A stretch of DNA of 5,865 nucleotides from Planctomycetota bacterium (GCA_030616465.1 JAUWXH010000157.1:1-5865), one strand, 5' to 3'. Numbered from the stretch's first letter, positions 1-5,291 are shown. Program-made: numbers and translations. Notes: generated by a model not told the origin, from the letters alone.

Positions 1-1
1 C

Positions 2-64
2 AACCGGCTGGGCTTGACGCTGCCACAACGGCTCAGACGCATCGGTGAGGTTGCCCAAATGTAG
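2..64 (+). CDS. Possible C-terminal end of an upstream gene (partial)
   Basis: Reading from base 2 there is an open frame of 20 codons entering from the left edge and ending in TAG at 62-64. It translates as NRLGLTLPQRLRRIGEVAQM. The other two forward frames close sooner, at 46-48 and 13-15. The terminator-like hairpin at 82-115, shortly after the stop, fits a gene ending here. The peptide is too short to name a family. An alternative is the start of a leftward gene at an ATG complement near 40-42, which also stays open to the edge, so the call is weak. Confidence 0.3.
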   Translation, partial: NRLGLTLPQRLRRIGEVAQM

Positions 65-81
65 TCACGACTTTTGCTCGT

Positions 82-115
82 AATCGGCCCTGGCGCTACC
101 ACCACGGCCGATTTT
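82..115 (+). terminator. Hairpin with short T-run, possible intrinsic terminator
   Basis: AATCGGCC (82-89) pairs perfectly with GGCCGATT (106-113). The 16-base loop contains a further TGG/CCA pairing (91-93 with 99-101). The right arm runs into TTTT (112-115) followed by GC. The stem is good but the T-run is short, so this is a moderate candidate for ending a transcript from the left edge. It lies 17 bases after the stop codon at 62-64. Confidence 0.45.
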
Positions 116-219
116 GCTTCACAAGTGTTCAACTTGGGCTAAGAGGAAGTCATCAAGCGCTAGGCAGCGCGCCGAACCGAAACGTAGCGGCCGGGCTCCA
201 TCTTGGCCGGTCGAAGCAC

Positions 220-250
220 GGGCAAACCCCGACTTCGCCGGGGCCTGCCC
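220..250. repeat. GC-rich interrupted hairpin in the hydrolase leader
   Basis: GGGCA (220-224) pairs with TGCCC (246-250). Inside that, CCCCG (227-231) pairs with CGGGG (239-243), with AA opposite CC as an internal bulge and a seven-base apex. This gives ten base pairs in total. There is no following T-run, so it is not a standard terminator. It lies about 160 bases before the chosen start codon and could be a chance fold in GC-rich DNA or part of a leader RNA. Confidence 0.35.
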
Positions 251-320
251 ATGCCACCCGCGGAACAGAACCGCGACCGTGAGGGAACGGCCCGGAACAC
301 GCAGCGTCCGGCTTGCGCAG

Positions 321-348
321 TTCGCCTGTCCGCCGTCATCGCTATACA
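321..348 (+). promoter_or_regulatory. Candidate sigma70-type promoter for the hydrolase gene
   Basis: TATACA at 343-348 matches the -10 consensus at four or five of six positions, depending on alignment. TTCGCC at 321-326, 16 bases upstream, is only a half match to a -35 box. The box is an AT-rich island in GC-rich sequence about 60 bases before the start codon. Support is weak because only the -10 element is persuasive. Confidence 0.3.
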
Positions 349-391
349 CTGCTGAACACCCGTCGCACGGAACAACCATGGTGCGGCGGTT

Positions 392-398
392 AAGGAGG
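392..398 (+). promoter_or_regulatory. Shine-Dalgarno site that decides the hydrolase start
   Basis: AAGGAGG at 392-398 is a near-perfect anti-16S match placed nine bases before the ATG at 408-410. It argues for that start over the in-frame ATGs at 114 and 378, neither of which has a comparable site. Confidence 0.75.
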
Positions 399-407
399 TT
401 ATCGGCA

Positions 408-1292
408 ATGAGCGTCTTCTATCGAGCGGCAGCGTCCTCGACGACCGTGTTCGTCGGGATGCTGTTGGTCCCGGGGACGACGGCGATGATGGGAACACAG
501 GAAACGTCAAAGAGCACGCACGAGAAGACGGTCCGCGTCGCCGTGTGTCAAATCCTCTGCATCGACAGCGACCGCGAGGGTAACTTCCGGCGGATCGAGT
601 ACGCGCTCGAGTCCGCGGCGAAGCAGGGGGCTCAGTTGACGTGCTTCCCGGAGACGGCCATCCTCGGCTGGGTGAACCCTGAGGCCCATGAGTTGGTGGA
701 TCTGATCCCCGGGCCGACGTCGGAGCGCATCGCCGAGCTGGCCCGCAAGCACAAGCTGATGATCTGTATCGGCCTGGCGGAAAAGGCCGGCGACAAGCTC
801 TACGATTCAGCGATCCTGGTTGGGGCGGACGGCAGGATCCTGAGCAAGCATCGCAAGATCAACACGCTGGTCGAACTGATGGAACCACCATACGCGCGCG
901 GCACGCGCGAGGATATCCGGGTCGTCGAGACGCCGCTCGGCCGGATTGGCCTGCTGATCTGCGCGGACACCTTCAAGGACGAGCTGGTCCAGGCCGCCGG
1001 CGCACAATCGCCCGACCTGTTGCTGGTGCCGTACGGCTGGGCCGCGGACAAGAGCGAATGGCCGGAGCACGCCACAAAACTGGCGGCATGCGTCTCGGCC
1101 ACGGCAAAACGTGCCGGTTGCCCCGTCGTCGGCACCGACCTGGTCGGGCTGATCACGGCGGGGCCGTGGACGGGCAAGACCTACGGCGGTCAGAGCGTCG
1201 TGGCCGACCGCGAAGGCAAGGTGCTCACGGTCCTGCGCGACCGCGACGCCGAGGTGCGCGTCATTGACCTCAAGATCGGCCGGGGCTCGTAG
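408..1292 (+). CDS. Carbon-nitrogen hydrolase (nitrilase superfamily), probably exported
   Basis: This 294-residue protein is a nitrilase-superfamily amidase that hydrolyses a C-N bond through a cysteine thioester. The substrate cannot be told from sequence. The Glu-Lys-Cys triad is visible: E82 in CFPETAILGW, K150 in SKHRKINT and C185 in GLLICADTF. The catalytic domain begins near residue 42 (VRVAVCQI) and ends near 289, so it is complete. Residues 1-27 look like a Sec signal peptide: R6, a hydrophobic stretch about 13-22, then PGTTA. A secreted or periplasmic enzyme is likely, unlike most cytoplasmic relatives. The start was chosen from AAGGAGG at 392-398; ATG 378 is the alternative and would add ten arginine-rich residues. 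The cysteine motif reads ICAD instead of the more common ICYD. The TAG stop lies inside a GTAGGGCAGGT hairpin repeat. The gene stands alone and converges on rluB. Confidence 0.88.
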   Translation: MSVFYRAAASSTTVFVGMLLVPGTTAMMGTQETSKSTHEKTVRVAVCQILCIDSDREGNFRRIEYALESAAKQGAQLTCFPETAILGWVNPEAHELVDLIPGPTSERIAELARKHKLMICIGLAEKAGDKLYDSAILVGADGRILSKHRKINTLVELMEPPYARGTREDIRVVETPLGRIGLLICADTFKDELVQAAGAQSPDLLLVPYGWAADKSEWPEHATKLAACVSATAKRAGCPVVGTDLVGLITAGPWTGKTYGGQSVVADREGKVLTVLRDRDAEVRVIDLKIGRGS

Positions 1293-1319
1293 GGCAGGTG
1301 CAGCGTAGCGACACCTGCC
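1289..1319 (+). repeat. GTAGGGCAGGT hairpin repeat, copy A
   Basis: The element starts GTAGGGCAGGT and folds as GGCAGGTG (1293-1300) with CACCTGCC (1312-1319), a perfect 8-bp stem with an 11-base loop. Its bases 2-4 (TAG, 1290-1292) are the stop codon of the hydrolase gene. It shares arms but not loop sequence with copies B and C. No T-run follows, so any terminator role would be non-canonical or bidirectional. Confidence 0.75.
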
Positions 1320-1340
1320 AACCTTGCTGTACCAGCGGCC

Positions 1341-1375
1341 AGATTCTCCGGTCGCTGCGCTTCCTCAGAATGACA
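1341..1375. repeat. Imperfect palindrome of AGATTCT...AGAATGACA type
   Basis: ATTCT (1343-1347) pairs with AGAAT (1367-1371), and GG (1350-1351) with CC (1363-1364), around a GCTGCGC-containing loop. The ends, AGATTCTCCGG and CCTCAGAATGACA, resemble a non-coding interspersed repeat that I recall from many bacterial genomes. That recognition is from memory and was not searched. It sits between hairpin copies A and B. Confidence 0.5.
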
Positions 1376-1384
1376 AGTGCCGGT

Positions 1385-1414
1385 GGCAGGTCTCGAAGAC
1401 TCGACCTGCCCTAC
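1385..1414 (-). repeat. GTAGGGCAGGT hairpin repeat, copy B
   Basis: GGCAGGTC (1385-1392) pairs perfectly with GACCTGCC (1403-1410) around the ten-base loop TCGAAGACTC. Read on the minus strand it begins GTAGGGCAGGTC, nine to ten bases after the rluB stop codon. Bases 1386-1415 are identical to 2327-2356 (copy C). It is inverted relative to copy A. Confidence 0.8.
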
Positions 1415-1424
1415 ACGGATGTTG

Positions 1425-2309
1425 TCACGAGACCACTCTCCGCTGGCGTGTGGGAGCCGTGCGACGCGCCGCCGGGGCGTCGGTGCGCTCGCGGGCGCCG
1501 GGAGGGCCCGCGGTTCGCTTCTTCGAGCGGCCACGGCGCTTCGGGTGGCCCCTGACCTGCGCTGCCGCCTGGTCGATAGCTCGCCGCAGGTCGGACAGCT
1601 CGCGCACGGTCAGCGGGCGGACGGCGCCGAGCGGGAGGCGCTTCAGCGTCAGCGGGCCGATCGCCAGGCGCTTCAGCGCTTTCACGCGGTGGCCCAGCCG
1701 GGCCAGCATGCGCCGCACCTGCCGGTTGCGACCTTCCTTCAGCGTGATTTGCAGCACACTGGCGTCGCGGCCACGGTGCGTGACCCGCACGTTGGTGGCC
1801 TGAGCCTTGCCGTCTGAAAAGTAAACGCCGGCTCTCATCCGCTCGGGCAGGTCGGTCGGCACGCGGCCGCGCACCTCGGCCCGGTAGACCTTCGGCACAC
1901 CGTAACGCGGGTGCGTGATCCGTTCGGCCAGTTCGCCGTCGTTGGTCATCAGCAGCAGGCCGCTGCTGTCCGTGTCGAGCCGGCCGACGATGAACAGGCG
2001 GGCCCTCAACGGCGGCAGCAAGTCCACGGCCCGCAGCCGACCGGCCGGATCGCGGTCCGTACACACGACCCCCTTCGGCTTATGCACCAGGAGATACACG
2101 TGACGCTCGGTACGCACCAGCGTGCCATCTACCACCACCTTGTCGCGCCGCGGGTCCACGAACGCCGGCAGTGTGTCCACCATTTGGTCGTTCACCAGCA
2201 CGTGACCATCGCGGATCAGCTCTTCGGCGCGACGGCGTGAGGCAACGCCGGCATCGGAAAGGAACTTCTGTAGCCGGACGCGCGTGGACGGCGTGTCTGC
2301 TTTGCTCAT
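1425..2309 (-). CDS. rluB: 23S rRNA pseudouridine synthase, RsuA/RluB family
   Basis: This 294-residue cytoplasmic enzyme isomerises a uridine to pseudouridine in rRNA. By family, RluB acts at position 2605 (E. coli numbering) of 23S rRNA. An S4 RNA-binding domain spans about residues 11-57 (RLQKFLSDAGVASRRRAEEL). The synthase domain follows, with HKPKG (76-80), the catalytic motif GRLDTDSSGLLL with D112 as the expected nucleophile, and LKEGRNRQVRRM (190-201). Residues from about 254 form a lysine/arginine-rich, probably disordered tail, as in E. coli RluB, which is of similar length (about 290). I prefer RluB over RsuA, RluE or RluF because of the S4 domain and basic tail, but the exact target base is inferred. 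No Shine-Dalgarno site precedes the ATG at 2309. The FlgI-like gene lies 50 bases upstream in the same direction. Confidence 0.92.
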   Translation of the reverse strand: MSKADTPSTRVRLQKFLSDAGVASRRRAEELIRDGHVLVNDQMVDTLPAFVDPRRDKVVVDGTLVRTERHVYLLVHKPKGVVCTDRDPAGRLRAVDLLPPLRARLFIVGRLDTDSSGLLLMTNDGELAERITHPRYGVPKVYRAEVRGRVPTDLPERMRAGVYFSDGKAQATNVRVTHRGRDASVLQITLKEGRNRQVRRMLARLGHRVKALKRLAIGPLTLKRLPLGAVRPLTVRELSDLRRAIDQAAAQVRGHPKRRGRSKKRTAGPPGARERTDAPAARRTAPTRQRRVVS

Positions 2310-2326
2310 GGTTGCTCAGTTGGCCA

Positions 2327-2356
2327 GCAGGTCTCGAAGACTCGACCTGCCCTACA
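2327..2356 (-). repeat. GTAGGGCAGGT hairpin repeat, copy C
   Basis: GCAGGTC (2327-2333) pairs with GACCTGC (2344-2350) around TCGAAGACTC. The 30 bases are identical to 1386-1415. On the minus strand the element starts three bases after the stop of the FlgI-like gene and ends 17 bases before the rluB start. It could act as a processing or partial termination signal between the two genes. Confidence 0.8.
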
Positions 2357-2359
2357 GGC

Positions 2360-4210
2360 TCAGGGCTGCTCGGGTTCGCGGATGTCGCTCGAGGCGGGCG
2401 GCGACTCCTCGACCTCTTCAAACACCGGCGGCTCGGTCACGGACGGCGGCTCATCCGCCTCCGGTCGCTCGGGAATCTCGGCCGGCCCGAGCAACTCGGC
2501 CAGGCTCTCCCGCTCCAGCACCACCCGCGCCGGGATGGCCCCGTCCCGCTCCAACGCCGCCAGCACTTGCACCACCTGCGAGTAGTTCAACCCGACCCCA
2601 CGAAGGCGACCCGCCTCGTCCTTGACCGGCAGGTCCGCCAACGCGACGATCAGATCGATCAGTCGCGGGGGCACCAGGATCTTCTCCGAAAGCCGATGGC
2701 TTTGCGGGGCTCGGTAGAACAGTGTGATGTCGTCGGTCTTCGCCAGCGCGTTTAGCACCACGCGCTCCTCGGGGTGGCTGTAAAACAGCGGCAGCGTGAG
2801 CGGCGTGCGCGTGCCGAACACGGCAACCCGCGGCTCGCGGGTCCGCCGCACGTAGATGAGCGGCTCCCCGCCGGACTCCACGACGTCGAGGATCAGGTTT
2901 GTTTCCGACGAGTCCAGGGCGCTGGGGAAGACCTGCGTCTGGATCGCCGACGCGTGCCGGTGCTGCAACAGCCCCTCGTATGCCGCGATGCGAACCTCCT
3001 GATCCTCGTCGTCCAGCAGGGGCGTCAACTCCACCGTCGCCGCCGGGAACGCACACCCGCCCAGCTCTTTCACCGCCGGCAAGCGGTGCGGGTGGCGTGG
3101 CGTGACGGCAATCTCGGTCATCACCGGCAGGGCCGTCGCATCCTTGAGGCGCAAGCCGGCCCGGGTGGCGTAAAAACGTACCGACGGATTCTCGTGCGCG
3201 TACAGCGGCTGGATCTGGGCCACACCCACCCGGCCGATGCCCTCCCACATCAGGCTGACGCGCTCGGCGTCGGCGCTGGAGGAGCTGATCACTCGCGCCA
3301 GCTCGCGCAGCTTCCGCTCGTAGAAGGCCGGATGGTTCGGCAGGTACAGGTGCGTCACGAGCTGGATGAAGTGGCCCGGCCGCGTGGCAAACTCCGGCGG
3401 CGTGTACAGACTGAGGTGGCCCTTGCTCATGGCCTCCGCCGCCTCGGGCCGGTGTCCGAAACGCTCGTTGATGCGTCGCTCGATCCGGCGAGCCAGCGAG
3501 TAGGACGGCTCGATCAGCAGCAGTCGAACGCTTCGCTGGGTGAGGGTCTCGCCGCCGCTCAGCGCGAAGCCCCGCCGCGGGTCGGACATGCCCGTGGGGT
3601 TCGACTCTGAGGCGAACGGGTTTGTAAACACGGTCCCGCGCGCCCGAGCGACCGTGCGTCCCCCGATCAGCCCCTCCCGACCCTGGGCGACCTCGAAGAT
3701 CTTCAGGTCGCACGGCAGCAGCATCCCGCCTTCCAGCGAGCGGGTCGCCGTGCCGGGGATGGCCTGTACCTGCATGTCGAAGCGTGTGCCGCGCGGAGCC
3801 CCCGGCGGGACGATCCCCACCACTTCCACCACCGCCGTATCAAGCGAGTCGATCAGCCGTTCCGGCGAGAGGCGTGGGCGTCGCCGGCCGCCGCCCTTGG
3901 GCGCGAGCTGCAAGCTCAGGTATTCCACGAGGTATTCACGGATGGTGGTGGGGCAGTCGCGGCTGCCGTTCTCGCCCAGCCCGACCACGAGGCTGAACCC
4001 GCGCACGCGTTGCCCGGTAACGCTGCTAAGCAAGCCGTAGGATCCGATTGTGTCGGCCAGGACCTGCTGGCCCTGGGCGGCGGGTCTCGGTGGGGGTTCG
4101 GGCGGCAGGGACTTCCGCCAGCCCCAGTCCCCCTCCTGGCAGCCGGCTAGCACCACCAGCACGCCCGTGGCCACACGCACGGCGGCACGCCAACGTATGC
4201 TGCGAAGCAT
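2360..4210 (-). CDS. FlgI (flagellar P-ring)-like lipoprotein with HEAT-like C-terminal half
   Basis: This 616-residue protein has a lipoprotein signal: basic start, hydrophobic segment 13-22 and lipobox LAGC with C24. Residues about 52-290 resemble FlgI, which forms the flagellar P ring in the periplasm. Matching segments are RVRGFSLVVGLGENGSRD (70s-80s), VVEVVGIVPPGAPRGTRFDM, SLEGGMLLPCDLK (158-170), AQGREGLIGG, and SVRLLLIEPSYSLARRIERR (227-246). Normal FlgI is about 370 residues and ends soon after this region. Here HEAT-like helices follow, clearest at about 304-355 and 391-425 (LDDEDQEVRIAAYEGLL). A further region at 450-575 is unrecognised, and the tail at 578-616 is proline- and glutamate-rich. 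GAGGAC at 4217-4222, six bases before the ATG, supports the start. It may be a divergent P-ring protein or a P-ring-derived envelope lipoprotein. No other flagellar gene is present to decide. Confidence 0.8.
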   Translation of the reverse strand: MLRSIRWRAAVRVATGVLVVLAGCQEGDWGWRKSLPPEPPPRPAAQGQQVLADTIGSYGLLSSVTGQRVRGFSLVVGLGENGSRDCPTTIREYLVEYLSLQLAPKGGGRRRPRLSPERLIDSLDTAVVEVVGIVPPGAPRGTRFDMQVQAIPGTATRSLEGGMLLPCDLKIFEVAQGREGLIGGRTVARARGTVFTNPFASESNPTGMSDPRRGFALSGGETLTQRSVRLLLIEPSYSLARRIERRINERFGHRPEAAEAMSKGHLSLYTPPEFATRPGHFIQLVTHLYLPNHPAFYERKLRELARVISSSSADAERVSLMWEGIGRVGVAQIQPLYAHENPSVRFYATRAGLRLKDATALPVMTEIAVTPRHPHRLPAVKELGGCAFPAATVELTPLLDDEDQEVRIAAYEGLLQHRHASAIQTQVFPSALDSSETNLILDVVESGGEPLIYVRRTREPRVAVFGTRTPLTLPLFYSHPEERVVLNALAKTDDITLFYRAPQSHRLSEKILVPPRLIDLIVALADLPVKDEAGRLRGVGLNYSQVVQVLAALERDGAIPARVVLERESLAELLGPAEIPERPEADEPPSVTEPPVFEEVEESPPASSDIREPEQP

Positions 4211-4216
4211 GATCCA

Positions 4217-4222
4217 GTCCTC
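4217..4222 (-). promoter_or_regulatory. Shine-Dalgarno site of the FlgI-like gene
   Basis: On the minus strand GAGGAC lies six bases before the ATG at 4208-4210. It fixes the start that also gives a well-formed lipoprotein signal peptide. Confidence 0.6.
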
Positions 4223-4298
4223 GCGTCGGGATTACGTCCGTCTCGTGCCCACGTCGTCGGCTCGCTAGCTTGTGCGGTTGCCTGCGTAGCGGCCTCGG

Positions 4299-4310
4299 AC
4301 CGAATTCGGT
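4299..4310. promoter_or_regulatory. Perfect 12-bp palindrome in the divergent intergenic region
   Basis: ACCGAATTCGGT reads the same on both strands. It lies in the leader of the FlgI-like gene, downstream of the minus-strand -10 candidate. A related half-site, ACCGAGTTGG, begins at 4344. It could be an operator for a dimeric regulator, but a single copy cannot show that. Confidence 0.3.
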
Positions 4311-4337
4311 ACGGCGGGCTCGCGGTAGTCAGGGTAA

Positions 4338-4345
4338 AGTATAAC
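4338..4345. promoter_or_regulatory. Overlapping -10-like boxes for divergent transcription
   Basis: AGTATAAC at 4338-4345 reads TATAAC forward (4340-4345) and TATACT on the minus strand (4343-4338). Each matches the sigma70 -10 consensus at five of six positions. Convincing -35 boxes were not seen on either strand. This is the most AT-rich spot between ispD and the FlgI-like gene, so one or both genes may be transcribed from here, giving leaders of roughly 120-130 bases. Confidence 0.4.
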
Positions 4346-4368
4346 CGAGTTGGCGGCGCGCGGTACAG

Positions 4369-4410
4369 CCGCCGGCTCGATCCCGGTCGTAGCCGGTCGA
4401 TGGCCGGCGG
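4369..4410 (+). repeat. Inverted repeat in the ispD leader
   Basis: CCGCCGGC (4369-4376) is the exact reverse complement of GCCGGCGG (4403-4410), with a 26-base spacer. The spacer holds two copies of CCGGTCG (4383-4389 and 4393-4399), ten bases apart. It would form a stable RNA hairpin about 70 bases before the ispD start. GC-rich DNA makes such repeats fairly common by chance. Confidence 0.35.
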
Positions 4411-4466
4411 GGCGCTTGACCGCTCGGGTCGGGGAGTCCATCGTACGCGCCCGAGGCTCGGTTTGT

Positions 4467-4472
4467 GGGAGG
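4467..4472 (+). promoter_or_regulatory. Shine-Dalgarno site that decides the ispD start
   Basis: GGGAGG at 4467-4472 lies six bases before the ATG at 4479. The frame is open further upstream to an ATG at 4350, but that start has no such site and would add 43 residues ahead of the first conserved motif. Confidence 0.7.
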
Positions 4473-4478
4473 CACAGT

Positions 4479-5216
4479 ATGGCCAAAGTTGCCGTGATCA
4501 TACCGGCCGCCGGCGTGGGCAAGCGTTTCGGCGGCGACGTCAAGAAACCCTTCGCCCAGCTCGACAACCGCCCGATCTTCATCCGCTCGATCGAGCTGTT
4601 CCTTAATCGCCAGGACGTTTGCCAGGTGATCCTGGCGGTCGGCCCCGACGACTACGACGTCGTCAAGGACAAGTACGCCGCCCAGATCATGTTCATGGGG
4701 CTGAAACTCGTCAAGGGTGGGCAGCAGCGCTTCGAGTCGGTCCGTCTGGCCCTGGAGCACGTCGATGAGCAGGCCGAGTTGATCTGCGTCCACGACGCCG
4801 TACGCCCCTGCGTCCTCGAAAACTGGATCGACGCGGTGTTCGCCAAGGCCGCCCAGACCGGGGCGGCGATCCTGGCCGCCCCGCTGACGGGCACGGTCAA
4901 ACGCGTTGGCGGCAAGGGGATCATCGACGAGACGGTTCCGCGCGCGGGCCTCTATCAGGCCCAGACGCCGCAGGTTTTCCGGAAGGATCTCCTGGTCCAG
5001 GCTTATGCCGAGTTGCCGGACGATCTCCACCCGACGGACGACGCCCAGGTGGTTGAGCGAACCGGGCAGCGCATTACGGTGGTGAAGAGTGACCACCGGA
5101 ACGTCAAGATTACTTCGGCGGGGGACATGGCGCTGGCATCGGCGATCCTCAAGGGGATCAGCCGCAAGGCCAAGGGCCCGGCACCGCGCGGCCCGTTCGA
5201 AGAAGCCCAGTGGTGA
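4479..5216 (+). CDS. ispD: 2-C-methyl-D-erythritol 4-phosphate cytidylyltransferase (IspD)
   Basis: IspD joins CTP and 2-C-methyl-D-erythritol 4-phosphate to give CDP-methylerythritol and pyrophosphate, the third step of the MEP isoprenoid pathway, in the cytoplasm. The protein has 245 residues, close to the usual 230-240. The CTP-binding signature AKVAVIIPAAGVGKRFGG starts at residue 2. R16 and K23 align with catalytic R20 and K27 of E. coli IspD. VHDAVRP (104-110, with D106), TGTVKRV (137-143), AQTPQVFRKDLL (161-172) and NVKITSAGDMALA (208-220, with K210) match the other conserved blocks. The start is set by GGGAGG six bases upstream of the ATG. The residues after about 230 are a short charged tail. 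No ispF follows, although ispD and ispF are adjacent or fused in many bacteria. A broader cytidylyltransferase role, such as TarI-type, is possible but less likely. Confidence 0.9.
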   Translation: MAKVAVIIPAAGVGKRFGGDVKKPFAQLDNRPIFIRSIELFLNRQDVCQVILAVGPDDYDVVKDKYAAQIMFMGLKLVKGGQQRFESVRLALEHVDEQAELICVHDAVRPCVLENWIDAVFAKAAQTGAAILAAPLTGTVKRVGGKGIIDETVPRAGLYQAQTPQVFRKDLLVQAYAELPDDLHPTDDAQVVERTGQRITVVKSDHRNVKITSAGDMALASAILKGISRKAKGPAPRGPFEEAQW

Positions 5217-5233
5217 TTTCACTCCCAAGAGGG

Positions 5234-5239
5234 TAGAAT
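5234..5239 (+). promoter_or_regulatory. -10-like box upstream of the partial lipoprotein gene
   Basis: TAGAAT at 5234-5239 matches the -10 consensus at five of six positions, in an AT-rich island 64 bases before the ATG at 5304. No convincing -35 box lies 16-18 bases upstream. It suggests the lipoprotein gene may have its own promoter rather than depend only on ispD transcription. Confidence 0.3.
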
Positions 5240-5263
5240 AAGAGCTTCGGGATAGTCTGGCCC

Positions 5264-5291
5264 ACTGTCCGGCAAGGACTGTCGGGCAAAG
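5264..5291 (+). repeat. Tandem 14-base direct repeat in the lipoprotein leader
   Basis: ACTGTCCGGCAAGG (5264-5277) is followed at once by ACTGTCGGGCAAAG (5278-5291), with 12 of 14 positions the same. The same stretch can also fold: GCCC (5260-5263) with GGGC (5284-5287), and GTCC (5267-5270) with GGAC (5276-5279). Confidence 0.5.

Larger units (their letters stand above)
65..407. other. Non-coding region upstream of the nitrilase-family gene
   Basis: This 343-base stretch has no convincing gene. The hydrolase frame stays open through much of it, but that N-terminal stretch is arginine- and proline-rich, resembles no domain I know, and has no ribosome binding site. Contents seen: the hairpin at 82-115; a GC-rich interrupted hairpin at 220-250; a TATACA -10-like box at 343-348; and the Shine-Dalgarno site at 392-398. 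No tRNA fold was found. Confidence 0.6.
1289..1414. repeat. Composite symmetrical repeat element between convergent genes
   Basis: Copies A and B lie in opposite orientation at the two ends, so this 126-bp stretch has inverted ends GTAGGGCAGGT and ACCTGCCCTAC. The AGATTCT-type palindrome occupies the middle, and its centre (about 1357) is close to the centre of the whole. It fills nearly all of the space between the two convergent genes. The arrangement resembles a REP/BIME-type mosaic or a small non-autonomous element. No direct target duplication is obvious. Confidence 0.5.

Noticed and set aside
114..407. N-terminal extension of the hydrolase frame from ATG 114
   Set aside because: The added 98 residues are arginine- and proline-rich with no domain. 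ATG 408 has a strong ribosome binding site and is followed by a signal peptide.
1190..1534. Minus-strand frame containing CHSEEAQRPENL
   Set aside because: The peptide is a translation of the non-coding repeat at 1341-1375, and the frame overlaps the ends of two real genes.
1411..2064. 217-residue minus-strand frame over rluB
   Set aside because: Out-of-frame shadow of rluB with no start signal or domain.
1289..2356. CRISPR array
   Set aside because: Only three hairpin copies with unequal spacing (about 65 and 910 bases) and mixed orientation, and with no regular spacers.
2774..3610. 278-residue forward frame opposite the FlgI-like gene
   Set aside because: Antisense shadow, rich in arginine and glutamine with no recognisable domain.
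2451..3713. 420-residue minus-strand frame inside the FlgI-like gene
   Set aside because: It overlaps the FlgI-like gene in another frame and has a glycine/arginine/alanine-rich composition typical of a shadow frame.
4350..4478. Extension of ispD to ATG 4350
   Set aside because: No ribosome binding site there, and the IspD family begins at the nucleotide-binding motif right after ATG 4479.
4211..4478. tRNA or small RNA gene between ispD and the FlgI-like gene
   Set aside because: The stems present do not form a cloverleaf, and no T-loop or CCA-type end was found.
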